The notes: generated from the sequence alone by a model not told the origin. Positions 35,965-45,322 are shown, counted from the first letter of the stretch. The stretch is 64,000 nt of DNA from Glaciecola sp. KUL10 (GCF_003203515.1 NZ_BGNG01000004.1:62001-126000), one strand, 5' to 3'. Numbers and translations are program-made.

Positions 35965-36687
35965 TTAGCTCATTTCGCCATCGGGAACAAACACATAACC
36001 CAATCCCCACACGGTTTGTATGTAGCGAGGGTTGGTTGGATCTTCTTCAAGCATTCTTCTGAGTCTAGAAACCTGCACATCAATACTACGCTCGAGTGCG
36101 CTGTAATCGCGACCGCGTGCTAAGTTCATTAATTTATCGCGCGACAGTGGTTCTCTAGGATGCGTTACTAAAGATTTTAGTACGGCAAATTCGCCACTGG
36201 TTAGCGTTAATGGCTTACCATCATCTGTCATTTCTCTGGTGGCAAGGTTTAGTTTGTACGCGCCAAAACTTATGAGTTGTTCTGATTGAGAAGGTGCGCC
36301 CGGCGCTTCGTTCGTTTTGCGACGAAGCACAGCTTTGGCTCTTGCTAATAATTCACGAGGATTAAAAGGCTTAGGAAGATAATCATCAGCGCCCATTTCT
36401 AAACCGATTATTCGGTCAACCTCATCGCCTTTAGCGGTGAGCATGATGATAGGAATTTCATTTTCATTTTGGCGCAAACGACGACAAATAGATAAACCAT
36501 CTTCGTCTGGTAACATAAGATCAAGCACCATTAAGTGAAAATTTTCCCGCTCTAACAAACGATCCATTTGTTCACTATTTGCTGCTGAACGCACTTGATA
36601 ACCCTGCTCAACGAGATATCGTTCCAATAACGAACGCAGTCGCATGTCATCATCGACAACGAGTATCTTAGAGGTTTCTTGCCCCAT
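35965..36687 (-). CDS. ompR: Two-component response regulator OmpR
   Basis: A 240-residue regulator. The receiver (about 6-120) has DDD near residues 12-14, phospho-acceptor Asp in LMVLDLMLPDEDGL and Lys in LPKPFNP. The winged-helix DNA-binding domain (about 140-235) has SGEFAVLKSLVTHPREPLSRDKLM and RSIDVQVSRLRRMLEEDP with VWGLGYVF at the end. These blocks are almost identical to enterobacterial OmpR. The ATG at 36687 has AGGAAAC six bases upstream. It heads the ompR-envZ operon and usually controls porins and osmotic responses. Confidence 0.95.
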   Translation of the reverse strand: MGQETSKILVVDDDMRLRSLLERYLVEQGYQVRSAANSEQMDRLLERENFHLMVLDLMLPDEDGLSICRRLRQNENEIPIIMLTAKGDEVDRIIGLEMGADDYLPKPFNPRELLARAKAVLRRKTNEAPGAPSQSEQLISFGAYKLNLATREMTDDGKPLTLTSGEFAVLKSLVTHPREPLSRDKLMNLARGRDYSALERSIDVQVSRLRRMLEEDPTNPRYIQTVWGLGYVFVPDGEMS

Positions 36688-36851
36688 GATGTTTCCTATA
36701 AAGACTTTTGTAATGTAACTATAAAAGAAAGTTGAAAGTAGAGAAACCCGTGAATTTGGATTGATTGTTACAAAGTGTATCTATGATTAATCTGGTGCGC
36801 TGAATGTTCTTTGGTAATGTGTGTTCGAAAGTTTGATTGAATGGTTGTTGA

Positions 36852-36887
36852 TTGACGAGATTCCTTCCTGCGAAGGAATGACGACAA
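36852..36887. repeat. REP-like extragenic palindrome
   Basis: The left arm TTGACGAGATTCCTTC and right arm GAAGGAATGACGACAA are complementary at 13 of 16 positions around a CTGC loop, with a perfect 8-bp core. It resembles the short GTCATTCC-type dispersed palindromes of many proteobacterial genomes. Confidence 0.6.
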
Positions 36888-36996
36888 GGGGAGGTAAAAA
36901 CTAGAAATAAAGGGATGCTAGGTATATTCAAAAACACCAATACCACAAGAAAAGCGTTTTTAAAAAATGAGTATTTCTCAAACTCCACAAATGAAA

Positions 36997-37019
36997 AAAC
37001 CGCCAATAAATGGCGGTTT
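36997..37019 (-). terminator. Rho-independent terminator downstream of prk
   Basis: AAACCGCCA (36997-37005) pairs with TGGCGGTTT (37011-37019) around ATAAA. On the minus strand a run of T residues follows, so it would stop transcription from prk before it reaches ompR, although 220 bp beyond the prk stop. Confidence 0.75.
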
Positions 37020-37020
37020 A

Positions 37021-37054
37021 AAGCTAAGTAAACGCAATAAAACTTAGCTTTTTT
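37021..37054 (+). terminator. Plus-strand hairpin with T-run
   Basis: AAGCTAAGT (37021-37029) pairs with ACTTAGCTT (37042-37050) around a 12-nt loop, then a T-run to 37054. It faces the plus strand, on which no gene lies upstream. Confidence 0.45.
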
Positions 37055-37241
37055 CACTACCCAATAAGTATATCAACTAATGAAAAAGGGTGATATAAAT
37101 TTATCGCTATGGAACAATAAAAGCTAAACAGTCAAAGCATCCAATCGTTTAGTTATTAAGCAGTTTGATTCTGACTTTTTATAAACTTGTGTTTTAGCTG
37201 GAAAGAAGAAGGGCTACTAAGCTGAATTAACAGCTTATTTT

Positions 37242-38147
37242 CTATTTATTCTCACTTACCCAATCAACTTGATAGCCTGCTTTACGTTTTTTATCTAATA
37301 ACTCTTCGATCAATGGAGTTAGGATCAGCTCCATTGCTAAGCCCATTTTTCCACCAGGAACGACTAAGGTATTGATGCGTGACATAAACGCACCATCTAT
37401 CATTTTTAACAAATACGGATAATCGACGTTTTTCATTTCGCGCCTAAAGCGCACGACAACAAAGCTTTCATCCTGAGTCGGAATTTCTCGCGCACTAAAT
37501 GGGTTTGAAGTATCAACGGTAGGAACTCGTTGAAAATTGACATGAGTCCTTGAAAATTGTGGAGTAATAAAGTGAAAGTAGTCGTCTAGGCTGCGTACGA
37601 TACTGCTCATAACGGCGTCTCTTGAGTGCCCTCTGTCGGTAGTATCTCGGACAATTTTTTGTATCCATTCAAGGTTTACAATGGGCACCATGCCTACGAG
37701 TAAATCAACATGTGAGGCGACATCGACTTCTTCGGTAGATACACCGCCATGTAAGCCTTCATAAAATAGTAAATCCGTATTGGAAGGTAGATCTTGCCAC
37801 GGTGTAAACGTGCCAGGCATTTGGTTAAAAGGGACGGCTTCATCAAAGGTGTGTAAATATTGACGATGTTGTCCTTTGCCCGTTTCGCCATACTCTTTGA
37901 AAAGCTTCTCAAGCAGTTCGAAATCGTTCGCGTGCGGTCCAAAGTAGCTGATATGCTTACCTTGTTCTTGTGCTTTTCTGATTTCGACTTCCATTTCTGG
38001 ACGAGTAAAACGGTGGAAGCTGTCACCGCCTACTGAAGCTGCATTAACACTCAAATTTCTGAATATGTGGCGGATAGCATTTGTAGTGGTAGTCGTACCG
38101 GCACCAGAAGAGCCGGTAATTGCAATTACGGGATGTTTAACAGACAT
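37242..38147 (-). CDS. prkB: Phosphoribulokinase (PrkB type)
   Basis: A 301-residue P-loop kinase. The P-loop is GSSGAGTTTTTNAIRHIF, followed by the PRK signature SVGGDSFHRFTRPEME and the FYEGLHGG box with its catalytic acidic surroundings. The length fits the octameric bacterial PRK (about 290). The enzyme makes ribulose 1,5-bisphosphate from ribulose 5-phosphate and ATP, but many gammaproteobacteria carry prkB without RuBisCO, and no Calvin-cycle gene is visible here. The physiological role in such hosts is unclear. It has its own promoter and a downstream terminator. Confidence 0.92.
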   Translation of the reverse strand: MSVKHPVIAITGSSGAGTTTTTNAIRHIFRNLSVNAASVGGDSFHRFTRPEMEVEIRKAQEQGKHISYFGPHANDFELLEKLFKEYGETGKGQHRQYLHTFDEAVPFNQMPGTFTPWQDLPSNTDLLFYEGLHGGVSTEEVDVASHVDLLVGMVPIVNLEWIQKIVRDTTDRGHSRDAVMSSIVRSLDDYFHFITPQFSRTHVNFQRVPTVDTSNPFSAREIPTQDESFVVVRFRREMKNVDYPYLLKMIDGAFMSRINTLVVPGGKMGLAMELILTPLIEELLDKKRKAGYQVDWVSENK

Positions 38148-38188
38148 GTTTGACCTAGATGCTTATCGCTGCACTTTAATGGAGTATA

Positions 38189-38217
38189 GTTATAAGCAAG
38201 CTAGATCATCGGGTCAA
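38189..38217 (-). promoter_or_regulatory. Sigma-70 promoter of prkB
   Basis: On the minus strand a -35 TTGACC (38212-38217) and -10 TATAAC (38189-38194) are separated by exactly 17 bp, about 41 bases upstream of the prkB ATG. This makes prkB independent of purD. Confidence 0.65.
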
Positions 38218-38237
38218 GGTGTTTTTAAGAACGAGCC

Positions 38238-39527
38238 CTATTTAGACTGTTCACGCTCAATTGCACGGTAAGCGATATCCGTCCGAAACATCACGCCTTC
38301 CCACTTTATTTTGTCGACCAGTGCATATGCATTTTTTTGCGCCTCAGAGACTGTTTCTCCTAATGCTGTTGCACATAAAACACGACCGCCACTCGTTACG
38401 ATGTTGCTGTTTTGAAGTGAAGTACCCGCATGAAAAACTTTACCATCGAGCTGCGCTGCGTCATCTAGGCCTAGTATTTCGTTGCCTTTGGCATAGCTAC
38501 CGGGATATCCACCTGCAGCTAACACGACTCCAACAGCGGCGCGCTCATCAAACTCGATTTGGCCTGCATCTAACTGTTTATTGCAAGCCAATAGGCAAAG
38601 ACCAACAAGATCTGATTTCAGTCTTAGCATAATCGGTTGAGTTTCAGGATCACCAAAACGACAGTTATATTCGATGACTTTTGGAGTGCCACTCGAATCA
38701 ATCATTAGTCCAGCATATAAAAAGCCAGTGTATGGGTTACCTTCAGCGGCCATACCTTTTACAGTTGGCTCGATAACTTCATTCATGATGCGCGCGAATA
38801 TCTCATCGGTGACGACGGGGGCAGGAGAATATGCACCCATACCGCCTGTGTTGGGACCTTCATCTTTGTCAAACGCCCGTTTATGGTCTTGGCTCGTCGC
38901 AAATGGAAGAATATTCTCACCATCTACCATCACGATGAAACTGGCTTCTTCACCTGCTAAGAACTCTTCGATAACCACGCGGCTACCTGCATCGCCAAAA
39001 GCATTACCTGCGAGCATATCTTTAATGGCTTCTTCGGCTTCCTCCAGTGTCATTGCAACAATCACACCTTTACCCGCCGCAAGGCCATCAGCCTTTACAA
39101 CTATTGGTGCGCCTTGCTCATGAACGTAGGCGATAGCAGGATCAATCTCAGTGAAATTAGCGTATGCGCCTGTTGGAATATTGTTTCGGGCTAAGAAATC
39201 TTTGGTGAATGCTTTGGAGCCTTCAAGTTGAGCAGCGCCTTTAGTTGGACCAAAAATAGCTAGGCCAGCACTTTGAAACAAATCAACAATGCCGTCGACC
39301 AACGGCGCTTCGGGACCGACTATTGTTAAACTGATGGCTTCTTTTTTAGCAAAGGCGAGCAAGGCTTCTTTGTCGTCTGAACTGATATTAACATTTGTCA
39401 GATTAGCTTCGTGATGAGTGCCAGCATTACCTGGCGCAACAAATACATTATCAACTAATTTAGACTGAGCCGCTTTGAAGGCTAACGCATGCTCTCTGCC
39501 GCCGCTTCCTATGACAAGTACATTCAT
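38238..39527 (-). CDS. purD: Phosphoribosylamine-glycine ligase (GARS)
   Basis: A 429-residue ATP-grasp enzyme for the second step of purine synthesis: 5-phosphoribosylamine plus glycine to GAR. Visible signatures are MNVLVIGSGGREHALAFKAA at the start (the N-domain loop), GPTKGAAQLEGSKAFTKDF, IVVKADGLAAGKGV in the ATP-grasp domain, and EYNCRFGDPETQ as the metal/ATP site. Length equals the E. coli enzyme. It follows purH by 28 bp in a purH-purD operon. Confidence 0.97.
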   Translation of the reverse strand: MNVLVIGSGGREHALAFKAAQSKLVDNVFVAPGNAGTHHEANLTNVNISSDDKEALLAFAKKEAISLTIVGPEAPLVDGIVDLFQSAGLAIFGPTKGAAQLEGSKAFTKDFLARNNIPTGAYANFTEIDPAIAYVHEQGAPIVVKADGLAAGKGVIVAMTLEEAEEAIKDMLAGNAFGDAGSRVVIEEFLAGEEASFIVMVDGENILPFATSQDHKRAFDKDEGPNTGGMGAYSPAPVVTDEIFARIMNEVIEPTVKGMAAEGNPYTGFLYAGLMIDSSGTPKVIEYNCRFGDPETQPIMLRLKSDLVGLCLLACNKQLDAGQIEFDERAAVGVVLAAGGYPGSYAKGNEILGLDDAAQLDGKVFHAGTSLQNSNIVTSGGRVLCATALGETVSEAQKNAYALVDKIKWEGVMFRTDIAYRAIEREQSK

Positions 39528-39555
39528 GTTTTTTTTCCTTGTTGCTCAGCTTCAA

Positions 39556-41157
39556 TTAGTGTTTAAAATGACGCATGCCAGTGAAGACCATGGCGATGCC
39601 GTGCTCGTTTGCCGCAGCAATCACTTCGTCATCGCGCATTGAGCCACCTGGTTGAATCACCGCCTTGATGCCCGCTTTCGCTGCTGCATCAATGCCATCT
39701 CTGAATGGGAAGAATGCATCAGATGCCATGACACAGCCTTCTACTTCTAGGTTTTCATCAGCGGCTTTAATACCCGCAATTTTGGCTGAATACACACGGC
39801 TCATTTGACCAGCACCCACACCAACCGTCATGCCGCCTTTGCAATAAACAATGGCGTTTGATTTAACGTATTTAGCCACTTTCCATGTAAACAATAAGTC
39901 TTCTAGTTGTTCGTCAGTAGGTGCTAATTCAGTCACGACTTTAAGATCTTCTTTTTCGACCATGCCAAAGTCACGCTCTTGCACTAACAAACCGCCGTTC
40001 ACGCGCTTAAAGTCATAACCTTCGGTAAGTTGTCCTTGCCAATCACCGCAAGCTAACAAGCGAACGTTTTGTTTTGCGCTCACTACTTTAGCGGCTTGTT
40101 CGCTCACACTTGGTGCGATGATCACTTCAACAAACTGACGGTCAATAATGGCTTGAGCTGTTTGTGCATCTAGTTCGCGGTTAAACGCGATAATGCCACC
40201 AAAGGCAGATGTTGGGTCGGTTTTGTAAGCTTTATCATAAGCATCTAACAAGCTATCAGATATCGCCACGCCACATGGGTTAGCATGCTTTACGATGACA
40301 CATGCAGGTTGCTCAAATTCTTTAACGCACTCTAAAGCAGAGTCCGTATCGGCAATATTGTTAAATGATAATTCTTTACCTTGAAGTTGAGTGGCAGTCG
40401 CAACTGAAGCTTCTTGGATATTATTTTCAACATAAAATGCCGCGTCTTGATGACTGTTTTCACCATAGCGCAAGTCTTGCTTTTTGGTGACTTGCAGGTT
40501 GAAGGTTCTTGGGAATTCACTGTGAGTGTATTCACCTTCAGCATTACAATCATGGCTATTTGCTTCGATTTTGTTGCCGAAGTAATTTGCAATCATGCCA
40601 TCGTATTCAGCGGTGTGCTCAAATGCTTTAATCGCCAAATCAAAACGCGTCGCAAAGCTAACGCCTTGGTTGTCAGTCAACTCTTTGATTACGCGTGGGT
40701 AGTCGCTTGTATTAACAATGATGGTTACATCATTATGGTTCTTAGCTGCTGCGCGCACCATTGTTGGCCCACCAATATCGATGTTTTCAACTGCATCCTC
40801 AAGCGAACAGTCTGGATTTGCTACAGTGCTAGCAAATGGATACAAGTTAACGACGACCAAATCAATGGGTGCAATATTTTGCTCTTCCATCACTACCTGA
40901 TCAAGGTCTCGTCTGCCTAAAATACCGCCGTGAATTTTTGGGTGAAGCGTTTTAACACGTCCATCCATAATTTCTGGCTGCCCAGTGTGTTCTGATACAT
41001 CTTTTACTGGAATATTGTTGTCACGAAGTAATTTCGCGGTGCCGCCAGTTGATAGTAATTCGACATTTTGCTCGCTTAAGAACGTAGCGAGTTCAACAAT
41101 GCCGGTTTTATCAGAAACACTTAATAAAGCGCGTTTGATGGATCTTAGGTTTTGCAT
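39556..41157 (-). CDS. purH: Bifunctional AICAR transformylase/IMP cyclohydrolase
   Basis: A 533-residue enzyme performing the last two steps of IMP synthesis. The N-terminal cyclohydrolase domain (about 1-200) shows [18 protein letters not shown] and [12 protein letters not shown], plus [10 protein letters not shown]. The AICAR transformylase domain has the KHANPCG catalytic motif and [19 protein letters not shown] near the end. The ATG at 41157 is preferred: AAAGAGA lies upstream and E. coli PurH begins similarly; an ATG 45 bases earlier has no family support. It is the first gene of purH-purD. Confidence 0.96.
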   Translation of the reverse strand: MQNLRSIKRALLSVSDKTGIVELATFLSEQNVELLSTGGTAKLLRDNNIPVKDVSEHTGQPEIMDGRVKTLHPKIHGGILGRRDLDQVVMEEQNIAPIDLVVVNLYPFASTVANPDCSLEDAVENIDIGGPTMVRAAAKNHNDVTIIVNTSDYPRVIKELTDNQGVSFATRFDLAIKAFEHTAEYDGMIANYFGNKIEANSHDCNAEGEYTHSEFPRTFNLQVTKKQDLRYGENSHQDAAFYVENNIQEASVATATQLQGKELSFNNIADTDSALECVKEFEQPACVIVKHANPCGVAISDSLLDAYDKAYKTDPTSAFGGIIAFNRELDAQTAQAIIDRQFVEVIIAPSVSEQAAKVVSAKQNVRLLACGDWQGQLTEGYDFKRVNGGLLVQERDFGMVEKEDLKVVTELAPTDEQLEDLLFTWKVAKYVKSNAIVYCKGGMTVGVGAGQMSRVYSAKIAGIKAADENLEVEGCVMASDAFFPFRDGIDAAAKAGIKAVIQPGGSMRDDEVIAAANEHGIAMVFTGMRHFKH

Positions 41158-41238
41158 CAATTTCTCTTTAGTACATATTGGAGTCGGGAAGGAAGTAGGC
41201 ATTTTGCGAGCCTACAAAATCTGGCGCGCATAATAACA

Positions 41239-41267
41239 AAAAAGAGCACGGAATTCGTGCTCTTTTT
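41239..41267 (-). terminator. Rho-independent terminator after fis
   Basis: A 12-bp perfect stem, AAAAAGAGCACG (41239-41250) with CGTGCTCTTTTT (41256-41267), around GAATT. It lies between fis and purH, both on the minus strand; its T-run faces either way, and it ends the dusB-fis transcript. Confidence 0.88.
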
Positions 41268-41318
41268 ATCATCAATTCATCTAGCTAATGGTCAAGCGTT
41301 GATCGTGACCAAATTGGC

Positions 41319-41612
41319 TTAGTTCATGCCATATTGCTTTAGCTTCTTGCGAAGTGTACCACGGTTGATACCCATAAGATTTGCTGCGCGAGTTTGATTT
41401 CCGCGAGTATAAGTCATTACTTCTTCAAGCAGTGGTGTTTCGATTTCAGCTAATACTAATTCGTATAGGTTGTCGATATCTTGGTTGTCTAGCTCTTTCA
41501 AGTACTTGTTTACTGCTTGCTTTACAGACGCACGCAAAGGCTTTTGAGTTGGCGTTTGTGTTGGAGAAGTCACAGTAGTTGTGAAGTGTGAAGTTAAATT
41601 TTGATCAAACAT
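41319..41612 (-). CDS. fis: DNA-binding protein Fis
   Basis: A 97-residue nucleoid protein. The N-terminal part ([21 protein letters not shown]) gives the beta-hairpin arms, the middle [18 protein letters not shown] is the dimer helix, and the C-terminal helix-turn-helix [20 protein letters not shown] is nearly identical to E. coli Fis (98 residues). It bends DNA and stimulates rRNA promoters, and is strongly growth-rate controlled. It follows dusB by 32 bp, the standard dusB-fis arrangement. Confidence 0.97.
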   Translation of the reverse strand: MFDQNLTSHFTTTVTSPTQTPTQKPLRASVKQAVNKYLKELDNQDIDNLYELVLAEIETPLLEEVMTYTRGNQTRAANLMGINRGTLRKKLKQYGMN

Positions 41613-41644
41613 AATAGTTTACTGCTCTTGTAATAATGAAAAAG

Positions 41645-42646
41645 TTAAGCGACCGTTTGAGACAATTCGACTCTTGCGTCAGCCAGCTCAGTAAAAAACT
41701 CATTTAACGCGTCGATTTGCATTTGAGCATCATCGATGGCGTTAAACTCTTGTCGAAATTTGCGTGAAGGATCATGTTTAGCGATATACCAACCGACGTG
41801 TTTACGGGCAATTCTCACTCCCATGATATCGCCGTAAAAAACTTGAACATTTTTGACATGCGCTATCATCACGTCTCGTTCTTCGTCTAGTTTAGGTGCA
41901 GCTAAGTATTCCCCAGTTTGCAAAAAGTGTTGTATCTCGCGAAAAATCCAAGGGTTACCTTGCGCTCCTCGACCAATCATCACACCGTCTGCTTGCGTAT
42001 AATCAAGCACAAATTTCGCATCATCTGCATTGGTAATGTCACCATTTGCGATAACGGGTATCGACACAGCGTGTTTAATGCGCTTAATCGTGTCGTATTC
42101 TGCATTTCCTTTATACATACAGGCTCGCGTTCTTCCATGTACCGCTAAAGACTGAATTCCGTTGTCTTGTGCGATACGAGCGATATCAACACCGTTTTTA
42201 TTGTCAGTGTTCCAACCCGTTCTTATCTTTAGTGTTACGGGTACCGGCACTGCGTTAACCACGGCTTTGACAATTTCTTGTACCAGCTCGGGATGTTGTA
42301 GCAATGCAGAACCTGCAAGCTTTTTATTTACCTTTTTTGCTGGGCAACCCATGTTGATATCGATGATTTGAGCACCGTTTTCAACATTAAATTGCGCAGC
42401 TTCGGCCATCAATTGAGGCTCAGAACCTGCAATTTGAACTGACCTAATGCCCAGTTCACCTTGATGATTCATTCTCTGTTTAGACTTTTGCGTATTCCAT
42501 ACACGTGGGTTGCTCGAAAGCATTTCAGAGACGACCAAGCCTGCACCCATTTGTCTACACAGCTGTCTGAAAGGGCGATCCGTTACCCCAGCCATCGGCG
42601 CAAGCATCAAATTGTTCTCTAATGTGTAAGACCCAATTTTCAGCAA
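41645..42646 (-). CDS. dusB: tRNA-dihydrouridine synthase B
   Basis: A 333-residue FMN enzyme that reduces uridine in the D-loop of tRNAs. Signatures are LAPMAGVTDRPFRQLCRQMG, NMGCPAKKVNKKLAGSALL with the catalytic Cys, VTLKIRTGWN, AVHGRTRACMYKG and IGRGAQGNPWIF. The length (E. coli 321) and position directly upstream of fis identify DusB among the Dus family. The pair is transcribed from the promoter at 42699-42726. Confidence 0.95.
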   Translation of the reverse strand: MLKIGSYTLENNLMLAPMAGVTDRPFRQLCRQMGAGLVVSEMLSSNPRVWNTQKSKQRMNHQGELGIRSVQIAGSEPQLMAEAAQFNVENGAQIIDINMGCPAKKVNKKLAGSALLQHPELVQEIVKAVVNAVPVPVTLKIRTGWNTDNKNGVDIARIAQDNGIQSLAVHGRTRACMYKGNAEYDTIKRIKHAVSIPVIANGDITNADDAKFVLDYTQADGVMIGRGAQGNPWIFREIQHFLQTGEYLAAPKLDEERDVMIAHVKNVQVFYGDIMGVRIARKHVGWYIAKHDPSRKFRQEFNAIDDAQMQIDALNEFFTELADARVELSQTVA

Positions 42647-42690
42647 TGTAAACCTCCGCGCTGGTCAGACTTGTACCCTCAAATCGACAA

Positions 42691-42726
42691 GGGCGCGTAT
42701 ATTACTGTTTTTTGACAAACTTGCAA
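42691..42726 (-). promoter_or_regulatory. Stringent-type promoter of dusB-fis
   Basis: On the minus strand a -35 TTGCAA (42721-42726) and -10 TATTA-type TAATAT (42699-42704) are 16 bp apart. The bases after the -10, ACGCGCCC, form a GC-rich discriminator, as in the ppGpp/DksA-controlled fis promoter of E. coli. Confidence 0.65.
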
Positions 42727-42834
42727 AGCCTATTTTTTATACAAATCGCATGATTTTTGACTTGACAGTTATAAAAATTAGTAGGGTCAGGGTTTTAGAC
42801 TCACTGTCAACAAGGCTTGCTACTAATTTATACG

Positions 42835-43716
42835 CTAATTTATTCGAATTGCGCTGAGTCTTACCCATTCTTGCTGTTGAGCGATGGGCGCAAAGTTGAA
42901 TTGAGATTGGTAGTGATTCATGACTGAGTCAGCTTGTTCTTCAAGAATACCAGACATAATTAATGAGCCGCCAACTTTACAATATCGAGTGATCACATCA
43001 CAAAGCTCCCTTAACGGACCTGCTAAAATGTTTGCCATGACTAAGTCAGCTTCTATTTTTGGTTGATCTTTCGGTAGGTAAACAGACAAGCGATCTTGAA
43101 CCTTGTTGCGAGTTGCGTTATCTACGCTTGCCTGCAATGCTTGAGGGTCTATATCGATGCCGATAACTTCTTTAGCGCCAAGCATCAATGCCGCAATCGC
43201 TAAAATGCCTGAACCACAACCAAAATCAACCACTGTTTTACCTGCTAAATCAACCCCATCCAACCATTGCAAACACAGAGAGGTAGTCGGGTGTGTGCCG
43301 GTTCCAAAGGCTAAACCTGGATCAAGTAAAATATTAACCGCGTTAGGGTCGGGAGCATCCAACCAACTTGGGCAAATCCAAAGACGTTTACCAAATTGCA
43401 TGGGATGAAAATTATCCATCCATTCTCGCTCCCAGTCTTTGTCTTCTAGTTGATCGACAACGTACACAAATTCATCGCGCAGAATTTTAGCTTTGCTGAG
43501 TCGATCGATGACTGGACTGAGGTCATCACTTGCGTCAAACAAGCCAATCACTTGTGTATCTGGCCAAAGCAGTACCTCACCCGGTTTGGGTTCGTACATC
43601 GGTGTGTCTTTTGCGTCAACGAAAGTGACAGCCTGCGCTTTGTTTGCACTGAGCATATCGCCAAGTGCTTCGGCATGTTCTGCTTTGATATTAATTTTGA
43701 GTTGTTGCCATGCCAT
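42835..43716 (-). CDS. prmA: Ribosomal protein L11 methyltransferase
   Basis: A 293-residue SAM-dependent enzyme that trimethylates ribosomal protein L11. The N-terminal substrate-recognition domain (about 1-55) is followed by a linker and a class I methyltransferase fold: [40 protein letters not shown] (motif I), GIDIDPQAL and [12 protein letters not shown]. Length equals E. coli PrmA. In E. coli prmA precedes dusB-fis in one operon; here 188 bp and a separate promoter lie between. Confidence 0.96.
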   Translation of the reverse strand: MAWQQLKINIKAEHAEALGDMLSANKAQAVTFVDAKDTPMYEPKPGEVLLWPDTQVIGLFDASDDLSPVIDRLSKAKILRDEFVYVVDQLEDKDWEREWMDNFHPMQFGKRLWICPSWLDAPDPNAVNILLDPGLAFGTGTHPTTSLCLQWLDGVDLAGKTVVDFGCGSGILAIAALMLGAKEVIGIDIDPQALQASVDNATRNKVQDRLSVYLPKDQPKIEADLVMANILAGPLRELCDVITRYCKVGGSLIMSGILEEQADSVMNHYQSQFNFAPIAQQQEWVRLSAIRIN

Positions 43717-43765
43717 ATTGCGTGCTCTTGTCGACGTATTTGAATGGCGCTAATGGTAGTGTCAG

Positions 43766-43790
43766 CGTCGGCGCTTAGCAAGCACCGACG
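43766..43790. other. Long hairpin upstream of prmA
   Basis: CGTCGGCGCTT (43766-43776) pairs with AAGCACCGACG (43780-43790) around AGC, with one mismatch. It lies between the S10 peptidase stop and the prmA start; no clear T-run follows on the minus strand, so terminator or leader structure are both possible. Confidence 0.45.
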
Positions 43791-43813
43791 GCGGTCTTTT
43801 GTTTATATCTTCG

Positions 43814-45322
43814 TTATTGCTGCAGAATAAATTCTCGCATGTCTTTAGCTAATTGCTCTAAAGACGGGTGATGAATATACATCATGTGGCCCGCTTCGTA
43901 GTATTTCATAGTCACTCTGTCTAAATCGATACCGTGATGATTCATCGAATGCTCTGTCGCGAAAAACGGTGTCGCGAGGTCATAATAGCCATTTGCTACA
44001 AATATACGAAAGTCTTTGTTTTGATTTTGTGCTGTGGCCAAAAATGGCGTGACGTTAATAAAACCTTGCGAACGTGCACTATTACCATATAACCAATTCC
44101 AATTAACGAACACTTCGCCGCTCAAAATGTTGTATTTTTCGTCGCGTTTTACATCTAAGTCTCGTGCTAAATAGGTTTGCATCGCAGCGGTGTATGCCCC
44201 ATCAATCGCATAACCAGATGGATCGGCTTCAAATCTTACTTCTACGTTGTTTCGTTCTTTACCTAAATAACGACTGTCTAGTCTGCCAACGACTTGAGCG
44301 CGATCACGCAACAACTCTTTCATAAAGTGAAACTCGTTAATGCGATAATTACTATTTTTTATGAAGGTGCGGCTCAAGCCAGTATAGGCGTGAAGCTTTT
44401 CAAGTACGTTGCTAGTTTGTTGTTCAGAAGCAAGTGAACCTTTAAACAAAAAAGTGACATAGTCATTAAGCGCAAATTCTCTTACTTCGTTTAGAAAGCT
44501 CTCTAATGAAGACCATTTTGCCTGTTCTGGCAATGCCTTGTGATACCAGGCAGTCGCTGCGTAAGTAGGTAGAAACGTCATAAACGGGATATCGTTTCCG
44601 TCGGTAAAATCGCCCGTTTGAAAATCAATGATAGAAGAAATTAAGAAAACACCGGCTAAATCAATGCTTCCCCATCCCTCTTGCAGCTCTTTAACCATTG
44701 CTCCTGCGCGGGTTGTACCGTAGCTTTCACCCGCTAGATATTTAGGCGAATTCCAACGTTCGTAACGTGTTATGAATAGGCGAATAAATTCAGACAACAC
44801 TTCAGCGTCTTCTTTTACGCCCCAAAAATCTTTGCCTTTGTACTTACCAAGTGCGGTTGAATAACCAGTACCAACAGGATCCATAAACACCATATCGGCG
44901 ATATCAAGCAGACTAAATGGATTATCTTTTAGTTTATATGGCGGAGACCCTACTGCACCAGCATCACTTGGCAGCTCAACAACTTTGGGACCAAACACGC
45001 CAAGATGCAGCCATACACTTGATGAACCAGGGCCGCCATTGAAGACAAATATCACTGGGCGTTCATCTTTGTTTTTGACGCCTTCTTTTATGTAAGTCGT
45101 GCTAAAAATAGACGCCATCGGGTGGCCGTCTTTGTCTTTTAGGTGAGTATCGCCAGTGACGACTTTGTATTTGACATTTTCACCAAAAAACTTGCCTTTA
45201 TGTTGTGTTTCAACAACTTGTGGTTCAGGAATTGGTTTTGCTGGCGTTTCTTTGTGGTCATCACTGTGGCTGTAGTAGCTGATGGACAGCATTAATAAAC
45301 TTAGGGCTATTATTCTTTTCAT
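43814..45322 (-). CDS. Secreted S10 serine carboxypeptidase
   Basis: A 502-residue peptidase from the ATG at 45322 (MKRIIALSLLMLSISYYSHS), which has AGAAG upstream and gives a signal peptide. The open frame continues 158 codons further upstream, but that part overlaps the divergent gene and lacks homology. The S10 signatures are present: FNGGPGSSSVWLHLG (oxyanion), AGESYGTTRAG (catalytic Ser), MDPVGTGYS and, near the end, AGHMMYIHHPS (catalytic His), with the Asp in ANGYYDLATPF. Bacterial S10 enzymes cut C-terminal residues from peptides in the periplasm or outside. Confidence 0.9.
   Translation of the reverse strand: MKRIIALSLLMLSISYYSHSDDHKETPAKPIPEPQVVETQHKGKFFGENVKYKVVTGDTHLKDKDGHPMASIFSTTYIKEGVKNKDERPVIFVFNGGPGSSSVWLHLGVFGPKVVELPSDAGAVGSPPYKLKDNPFSLLDIADMVFMDPVGTGYSTALGKYKGKDFWGVKEDAEVLSEFIRLFITRYERWNSPKYLAGESYGTTRAGAMVKELQEGWGSIDLAGVFLISSIIDFQTGDFTDGNDIPFMTFLPTYAATAWYHKALPEQAKWSSLESFLNEVREFALNDYVTFLFKGSLASEQQTSNVLEKLHAYTGLSRTFIKNSNYRINEFHFMKELLRDRAQVVGRLDSRYLGKERNNVEVRFEADPSGYAIDGAYTAAMQTYLARDLDVKRDEKYNILSGEVFVNWNWLYGNSARSQGFINVTPFLATAQNQNKDFRIFVANGYYDLATPFFATEHSMNHHGIDLDRVTMKYYEAGHMMYIHHPSLEQLAKDMREFILQQ

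Larger units (their letters stand above)
36688..37241. other. 554-bp intergenic region between ompR and prk
   Basis: The longest gene-free stretch. It holds the upstream region of ompR, an imperfect 16-bp palindrome (36852-36887), a minus-strand terminator (36997-37019) and an opposite-facing hairpin (37021-37054). A 112-codon frame on the minus strand reads through the palindrome and has no coding character. I see nothing else from 37055 to 37241. Confidence 0.7.

Noticed and set aside
36719-37057. A 112-codon minus-strand reading frame in the ompR-prk gap
   Set aside because: It runs through the palindrome and the terminator hairpin, begins inside the prk terminator, and has a composition unlike a protein (low-complexity Phe/Leu runs, no recognisable domain).
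37219-37236. Hairpin AAGCTG/CAGCTT just after the prk stop
   Set aside because: The stem is only 6-7 bp, AT-rich, and has no T-run on the prk strand; the stronger terminator lies at 36997-37019.
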